A program made the translations under genes and the position numbers. This document shows, one piece after another, positions 7,280-10,397 of a DNA stretch of 10,397 bases. Position 1 is the first letter of the stretch. Each line of letters begins with the position of its first letter. Under the pieces are notes generated by a model that saw only the letters and a program-made list of their open reading frames with translations, did no database searches and was not told where the DNA came from. Origin of the DNA: JBDSTW01 sp039914705 (GTDB lineage Bacteria > Pseudomonadota > Gammaproteobacteria > SURF-13); the NCBI GenBank assembly GCA_039914705.1, contig JBDSOT010000161.1, forward strand, positions 1-10,397, read 5' to 3'.

Positions 7280-10169
7280 GATAACCATGAGCGTCACATC
7301 CCACGCGTCTCCGGTCGATATCAGCAATTGCGAGTACGAACCAATACACCTTCCCGGCAGCATACAACCTCACGGCATATTGTTTGCCTTGAGTACGCCG
7401 GAGCTTGCCATCCGCCAGGCGAGCGAAAACGTAGAGCGCTTTTTCGGCCGCCCCGCTGCCGCCATGTTGGGCAAACCATTTGCTGAGATTGTCGGAGACG
7501 ACCTCGCCGGGCGTCTGCGCGGCGCACTGCAACAGCATAATCTGTACACCCTCAACCCAAGTCCGGTGCGGCTTGCACACGACGGCGATGGGCAATGGTT
7601 CAGCGCGATGTTTCATCGCCACCAAGGGCAGCTTATCGCCGAACTCGAACCGATGTGCGACGACGCTGCCGGCATCCGCTTGCAGGGCGAGTTGCCTTTT
7701 CGGTTCATGCACGACGCGCACGATGCATTGGATTTATGCCACATCGCGGCGCGCGAAGTGCAGCGCCGCCTCGGCTACGACCGCGTGATGGTTTACCGCT
7801 TCGATCAGGATTGGCACGGCGAGGTGATCGTGGAGGAAAGCAGTCGGCACGGCGAGCGTGATTCCTACTTAGGGCTGCACTTTCCGGCGTCCGATATCCC
7901 GGCGCAGGCGCGCGCCTTATATATAAAAAATCGTTTGCGCGTCATACCGGACGTTAACTACTCGCCCTGCCCGCTCGTCCCGCAGTTGAACCCCTCCACT
8001 AATTTACCGCTGGATCTCGGCTGTGCGCTGTTACGCAGTGTTTCGCCCGTGCACATCGAATATCTGCGTAATATGGAGGTGGGCGCCACGCTGACCATCT
8101 CGCTGTTATGCAATGAGCGCCTGTGGGGCTTGATCGCGTGTCATCACTACAGCCCGCGTTATGTTGCCTACCCCGAGCGCGCGCTGTGCGAGATTCTCGG
8201 CGAAGTGGTGTCTTATCAAATCGCCGTGCTGGAAGGCCGCGAGAGGGCGCGCGCTACGCAGTGCAGGCAAGAGTTGGTAAATAATATCGCCAACCATTTG
8301 TTGGCCGACGATGACTTGGGGCTGGCGCTCACCAAGCTTCATCCCAATATACTCGGCGCCTTGGAGTGCGACGGCGCGGTCGTGCGCATGGACGGCTCGA
8401 CCGCGTATGCCGGCGAATTGCCGTGCGAGGAAGACGTTGAATTATTAATAGCCGTCGCCGTCGAACACGCGGGCGACGGGTTACTGGAAACCGCATACCT
8501 GGCCGGCCTGGATGATCGTCTACGGCGGTTAGCGCCGCAGGCGAGCGGATTATTATATTTACCGCTTACCGCGCAAGGTAATTTTATACTGGCCCTGCGC
8601 AAAGAAATCACGGAATCGCGCGCTTGGGCGGGCGATCCGCACAAGCCGCTCATCGTCAGCGGCAGCGATGAGCAGCTGCACCCGCGCAAATCCTTTCAGG
8701 AATGGCTGGAGATCATCACCGCCCACAGCCACCGCTGGGAGGCGCTAGACATCCAAACGGCCATTGCGCTGAAGGGCATGATCCTGGAGCGCCACGCCGC
8801 CCTGGCGCGCAAGGCTACGGTGGAGCGCATACGCCATCTAGCACACCATGATGCGCTTACCAATTTGCCGAACCGCGTGCTGCTGCAAAATCGCTTCACT
8901 CAGGTGGTCGCCCAGGCGGAGCGTTACTCCAAGGATGTGGCCATGATGTTCCTCGACCTGGATCGCTTTAAAAATATCAACGACACTTACGGCCATCACG
9001 TAGGCGACAAACTATTGCAACTGGTGGCGAAGCGCCTGACCGGCTGCGTGCGCGGCATTGATACGGTGAGCCGACAAGGCGGCGATGAGTTCGTGATTAT
9101 GCTGCCCGATACAGATCGTGTCGCCGCCGCCCAAGCGGCCGAAAAACTATTGGGCGCGATTGCCAAGCCCTATCTCATCGAGGGCCACGAACTCAACGTA
9201 ACGCCGAGCATTGGGATCAGCCTCTACCCGGAGCACGGCGATGCCATTGAAATGGTACTCCGGCACGCCGATGCGGCCCTGTATCATGCCAAGCAAGCGG
9301 GTCGGAACAATTGCCAATTTTTTAAACAGGGAATGCTGGGCCATGTACAACATCGCGTCTCGGAAAGCTCAGCCTTACGTCACGGACACGATCACGACCA
9401 ATTTGTGCTGCATTACCAACCGCAGGTCAATCTCCAGGACGGCAGCGTCGTGGGTGTCGAGGCGCTGCTGCGGTGGCAGCATCCGGAGCAAGGATTACTT
9501 GCGCCCGAGGATTTTATGGCGCTGGCCGAGGAAAGTGGATTGATTGTACCGATAGGGGCGTGGGCGATCAGCGAGGCGTGCCGGCAAATTAAGGCTTGGC
9601 AGCTAATCGGTCTCGGGGATATTTCCATAGCGGTTAACATTTCGGGGGCGCAGTTTCGTCAACCGGGGCTGCCCGAATTCATCGGGCGCACGCTTGATCA
9701 ATACACCCTGGCGGCGCATTGCCTGCAAATCGAAATGACGGAGGCGACCATGATGCAATGCTCCGAGCAGACGCTATCCACACTCCAGGCACTCAAGGAA
9801 ATCGGCGTACAATTGGCCGTGGATGATTTCGGCACCGGCTATTCCAGCCTCAGCTATCTGAAACGCTGCTCCATCGATAAGCTCAAGATCGACGGCACCT
9901 TCGTGCGCGGCATTCTTCACAGCCACGATAACGCCGCCATCATTCGCGCGATCATCGTCATGGCCAAAAGCCTACAGCTCGGCGTGGCGGCGGAAAGCGT
10001 AGAAACCGAGGAACAAGCGATGTTTTTGCAATCGTTGAGTTGCAACGAAGTGCAAGGTAACTACATATGTGAGGCACGGTCCGCGCACGAGTTTGAGCAT
10101 TTCCTGAGAAGAGGTACAGGTAAGGTGCCACCCTATATGACTAGCGCTAAGCACAACCCCAAAACCTAG
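7272..10169 (+). CDS. bphP: Bacteriophytochrome with GGDEF and EAL output domains
   Basis: A 965-residue red/far-red photoreceptor joined to cyclic-di-GMP enzymes. PAS (about 20-125) holds Cys20 in NCEYEPIHLPGSIQPHG, the biliverdin attachment site. GAF (145-320) has Tyr175, the PASDIP motif with Asp208, His261, Tyr264 and His291, each one residue offset from Deinococcus BphP numbering. PHY (325-500) has the tongue motif PRKSF at 471-475. GGDEF (about 515-685) keeps its signature at 603-607 and the inhibitory RxxD (Arg594, Asp597). EAL (about 700-950) keeps Glu730-Ala-Leu, Asn789, Glu821, Asp851-Asp852, Lys872, Glu908 and Gln928. Both activities therefore look possible; the sequence does not show which dominates or how light switches them. 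No histidine kinase is present. The design resembles BphG1 of Rhodobacter sphaeroides. The start may be GTG 7272, overlapping bphO, or ATG 7287 (then Cys15); neither has a strong ribosome-binding site. Confidence 0.96.
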   Translation: MSKITMSVTSHASPVDISNCEYEPIHLPGSIQPHGILFALSTPELAIRQASENVERFFGRPAAAMLGKPFAEIVGDDLAGRLRGALQQHNLYTLNPSPVRLAHDGDGQWFSAMFHRHQGQLIAELEPMCDDAAGIRLQGELPFRFMHDAHDALDLCHIAAREVQRRLGYDRVMVYRFDQDWHGEVIVEESSRHGERDSYLGLHFPASDIPAQARALYIKNRLRVIPDVNYSPCPLVPQLNPSTNLPLDLGCALLRSVSPVHIEYLRNMEVGATLTISLLCNERLWGLIACHHYSPRYVAYPERALCEILGEVVSYQIAVLEGRERARATQCRQELVNNIANHLLADDDLGLALTKLHPNILGALECDGAVVRMDGSTAYAGELPCEEDVELLIAVAVEHAGDGLLETAYLAGLDDRLRRLAPQASGLLYLPLTAQGNFILALRKEITESRAWAGDPHKPLIVSGSDEQLHPRKSFQEWLEIITAHSHRWEALDIQTAIALKGMILERHAALARKATVERIRHLAHHDALTNLPNRVLLQNRFTQVVAQAERYSKDVAMMFLDLDRFKNINDTYGHHVGDKLLQLVAKRLTGCVRGIDTVSRQGGDEFVIMLPDTDRVAAAQAAEKLLGAIAKPYLIEGHELNVTPSIGISLYPEHGDAIEMVLRHADAALYHAKQAGRNNCQFFKQGMLGHVQHRVSESSALRHGHDHDQFVLHYQPQVNLQDGSVVGVEALLRWQHPEQGLLAPEDFMALAEESGLIVPIGAWAISEACRQIKAWQLIGLGDISIAVNISGAQFRQPGLPEFIGRTLDQYTLAAHCLQIEMTEATMMQCSEQTLSTLQALKEIGVQLAVDDFGTGYSSLSYLKRCSIDKLKIDGTFVRGILHSHDNAAIIRAIIVMAKSLQLGVAAESVETEEQAMFLQSLSCNEVQGNYICEARSAHEFEHFLRRGTGKVPPYMTSAKHNPKT

Positions 10170-10201
10170 GATGTCAAAGACGAAATAATGACGTATCAGC
10201 C

Positions 10202-10207
10202 TATAAT
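10202..10207 (+). promoter_or_regulatory. Candidate -10 box for rnfB
   Basis: A perfect TATAAT lies in the 142-bp gap between bphP and the rnfB-like gene. At 16-18 bp upstream the hexamers (around GACGAA) do not resemble TTGACA, and no TG extension is present, so the promoter is tentative. If used, it would leave a leader of about 100 nt before the GTG at 10312 and let rnfB be expressed independently of bphO-bphP. Confidence 0.35.
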
Positions 10208-10311
10208 GGGCATCTGTCCCCGTAATTATTTGGCGGCTTACGCAGCTTCATACATTAGCCATTGCCCCCGCTGCCCCAGGCTTCATCAAGCTTCATCATT
10301 CAGAGATCGCC

Positions 10312-10397
10312 GTGGCCGAATACGCACTTATTGCGGACAAGATCGACGCATTACTCCCGCAAACCCAGTGCCGTCAATGCAGTTTTCCAGGCTGCCG
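10312..10397 (+). CDS. rnfB: RnfB-like Fe-S protein, N-terminal fragment
   Basis: The first 28 complete codons, cut by the right edge, read ADKIDALLPQTQCRQCSFPG followed by Cys, after a short MAEYALI start. The CxxCxxxxC spacing and the DALLPQTQC context match the cluster-binding domain at the start of RnfB/RsxB, an Fe-S subunit or relative of the Rnf ferredoxin-linked electron-transfer complex. Unlike E. coli RsxB there is no membrane anchor ahead of the motif, which fits the short soluble RnfB-like form I associate with betaproteobacteria and some gammaproteobacteria. The GTG start is chosen because I find no ATG, GTG or TTG further upstream in this frame before the stop at 10186, and because the family motif starts about ten codons in. 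An AGAG six bases before the GTG could act as a weak ribosome-binding site. The assignment to rnfB itself, rather than a related ferredoxin, needs the missing part. Confidence 0.75.
   Translation, partial: MAEYALIADKIDALLPQTQCRQCSFPGC

Noticed and set aside
6957..7721. Minus-strand open frame of 254 codons opposite bphO and bphP
   Set aside because: Both plus-strand genes are strongly supported by family motifs; the opposite frame is rich in Arg, Pro and Ala without domain features.

Overview
The window looks like chromosomal DNA of a Beta- or Gammaproteobacterium. The protein families, an 87-nt tRNA-Leu(CAG) with encoded CCA, and the conserved neighbourhoods rnr/tRNA-Leu and dcd-mrp-metG all point there; I cannot place it below that level. 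Seven protein genes (two cut by the window edges) and one tRNA account for nearly all of it, and no gene-free stretch exceeds 300 bases.

Layout. On the minus strand, bases 1-1460 hold the N-terminal 486 codons of rnr (RNase R). tRNA-Leu(CAG) follows at 1551-1637 on the plus strand, divergent from rnr and convergent with dcd. Between the tRNA and the end of dcd sit two tandem REP-like hairpins. dcd (dCTP deaminase) and mrp/apbC (Fe-S carrier ATPase) are both on the minus strand, separated by a 226-bp spacer that is almost wholly made of hairpins and has MITE-like inverted ends; one end directly abuts the mrp stop codon. metG (methionyl-tRNA synthetase) diverges from mrp and carries a G-rich palindromic repeat inserted in frame in its inter-domain linker. 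A short two-TM membrane protein of the low-affinity iron permease family (5959-6381) follows.

The accessory part is a two-gene photoreceptor unit. bphO (6629-7279) is a biliverdin-forming haem oxygenase. It overlaps or nearly touches bphP (7272-10169), a bacteriophytochrome with PAS-GAF-PHY followed by GGDEF and EAL domains instead of a histidine kinase. BphO should make the biliverdin chromophore, and BphP should couple red/far-red light to synthesis or breakdown of cyclic di-GMP. The right edge holds the start of an rnfB-like gene, behind a perfect TATAAT hexamer.

No new defence system, CRISPR, phage or full insertion sequence is visible. The points most worth following are the in-frame repeat in metG with its two G7 tracts, the hairpin-packed element touching the mrp stop, the twin REP-like hairpins, and the light-responsive diguanylate cyclase/phosphodiesterase with both active sites apparently intact.
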